Positions 63,250-64,000 of a DNA stretch of 64,000 bases are shown in pieces. Source of the DNA: Hyperoodon ampullatus (lineage: Eukaryota > Chordata > Mammalia > Artiodactyla > Ziphiidae); NCBI GenBank assembly GCA_949752795.1, contig OX457061.1, positions 33,050,425 to 33,114,424 of the forward strand, given 5' to 3'. Positions within the stretch are counted from its first letter, which is position 1. Every line of letters starts with the position of its first letter. A program made the position numbers and the translations under genes. A model generated the notes under the pieces. That model made no database searches. It was given only the letters and a program-made list of their open reading frames with translations, and was not told the DNA's origin.

Positions 63250-63680
63250 TGATTATGTGTTCACTCAGCATGATTTATTGAGAACTGATATGCACCCAGT
63301 CCTGGAATTCAGAGATGAACTGGAACCCAGTCTGACGACATTATGCAATGTAGTGTGCCCAGCAGTATAAAGAAGCACGTCAGAGAGCTCTGGAGCCCAG
63401 AGAAGAGAGAGGCTGAGGGCTTTGGGAGAGTCAAGGTCATCTTCCCAATGGGTCTGCAAGATGTGCACATGAACTTGACTGAGAGGAAAGCAAAGGGCAG
63501 GCCAGGCAGAAGGGCTGCATGTGCTGAAAGGAGATGAAGAGTTGGGCACAAGTGGGGAAAAGCCTGGAGTGGACAGAGGTGAAGCCAGGAAGATAACAGG
63601 GGGCGTGAATGGCAGGCTTGGAAACTTGGATTCTACCCCATAGGCCTTGGGAATAACGGAAGGTTTTAATGCAAAAGGTA
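63250..63680 (-). mobile_element. L2 LINE 3' region, antisense
   Basis: ATGATTTATTGAGAACTGATATGC, GTGCACATGAACTTGACTG, GCCAGGCAGAAGGGCTGCATG and CATAGGCCTTGGGAATAACGG. A 174-codon minus frame here is within untranslated L2 sequence. Confidence 0.72.
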
Positions 63681-64000
63681 AGTGGGAACTTAGTACTTGC
63701 TTAGTACTACTAATACTGAATTTATGATAATTATGATAAGCAATAATATTAATTACAGATGATGATGGCGATGGAAATACAAGTAACAAATCTCTCCATC
63801 ATATGTCAGTAGTGATGGGTTGTCCCTCCCATGATTATGTTGCATAGACATGACTCTGTCTTAGTGGACTGGAGGGAGAGATTCTTCTGCTGCCTTCAGG
63901 AAGCACACTGTCGTATTGTGAACTGCCGGATTGTGGAGAGGGCCACGTGCCAGGGAGCTGTGGGCAGCTTCTGGGATCTGTGTTGGCCACTGGCCGATGA
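63681..64000. other. No feature recognised
   Basis: AT-rich ATAATNATGATAA patch (63720-63770), then single-copy sequence to the window end. Confidence 0.5.

Noticed and set aside
63265..63789. 174-codon minus-strand frame
   Set aside because: Lies largely in the sense direction of L2 3' untranslated sequence, which is not coding; low-complexity Ser/Pro/Leu composition.

Overview
This window is mammalian nuclear DNA and almost certainly cetacean. The main evidence is about 18 tRNA-derived SINEs whose heads read GCTTCCCTGGTGGCGCAGTGG, followed by a GGTTCGTGCCC or GGTTCGAGCCC B-box. These match the CHR family known from cetaceans, hippos and ruminants. The short GC-rich subtype dominates, with nine copies, many of them nearly intact with clear target-site duplications. 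I saw no BovB-type elements, which argues against a ruminant. The young LINE-1 3' ends also match the cetartiodactyl L1 lineage. The genus cannot be fixed from the sequence.

I recognise no functional protein-coding gene, tRNA gene, rRNA gene or CRISPR array. The only protein homology I can name is the C-terminal part of L1 ORF2p in two retrotransposon fragments (about 10499-10741 on the minus strand and 23520-23861 on the plus strand). Most other open frames lie across SINEs, L2 or MIR relics, or a purine tract. The window looks like intergenic or intronic sequence.

Layout. 1-7060 holds MIR, L2, L1 and MLT1 relics plus a hAT-type DNA transposon split by a CHR SINE. 7240-8030 is a CpG island with GC boxes and a GGGGT run, the best regulatory candidate. 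8870-12390 is a stack of nested insertions: an ancient L1 3' region hit by a younger L1 and a SINE. 12390-24350 mixes SINEs, a second hAT copy, a CR1/L3 relic, an L2 with two SINEs at one site, and an L1 next to a SINE. 24350-28800 is mainly L2 relics and contains the longest open frame (377 codons, minus strand, probably not coding). 28935-29510 is an LTR-like block. 34869-36153 holds an L1 with an inverted 5' segment and a second double-SINE site. 37800-38325 is an AT/AC simple-repeat region. 42929-44652 contains a roughly 250-bp module present twice. 50376-50690 is an AT-rich segment with homeodomain- and POU-like motifs. 53387-53811 is an uninterrupted purine tract of about 425 nt. 54978-64000 carries MaLR LTRs, L1 and L2 relics, a GATA-type microsatellite and one more long-form CHR SINE.

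No operon or pathway can be inferred. What the window does record well is insertion order: L2, MIR, CR1, MLT1 and hAT are oldest, then L1 of L1M type, then long-form CHR and lineage-specific L1, then short-form CHR. Family names were assigned by eye without a repeat library, and boundaries of old repeats are approximate (tens of bases).
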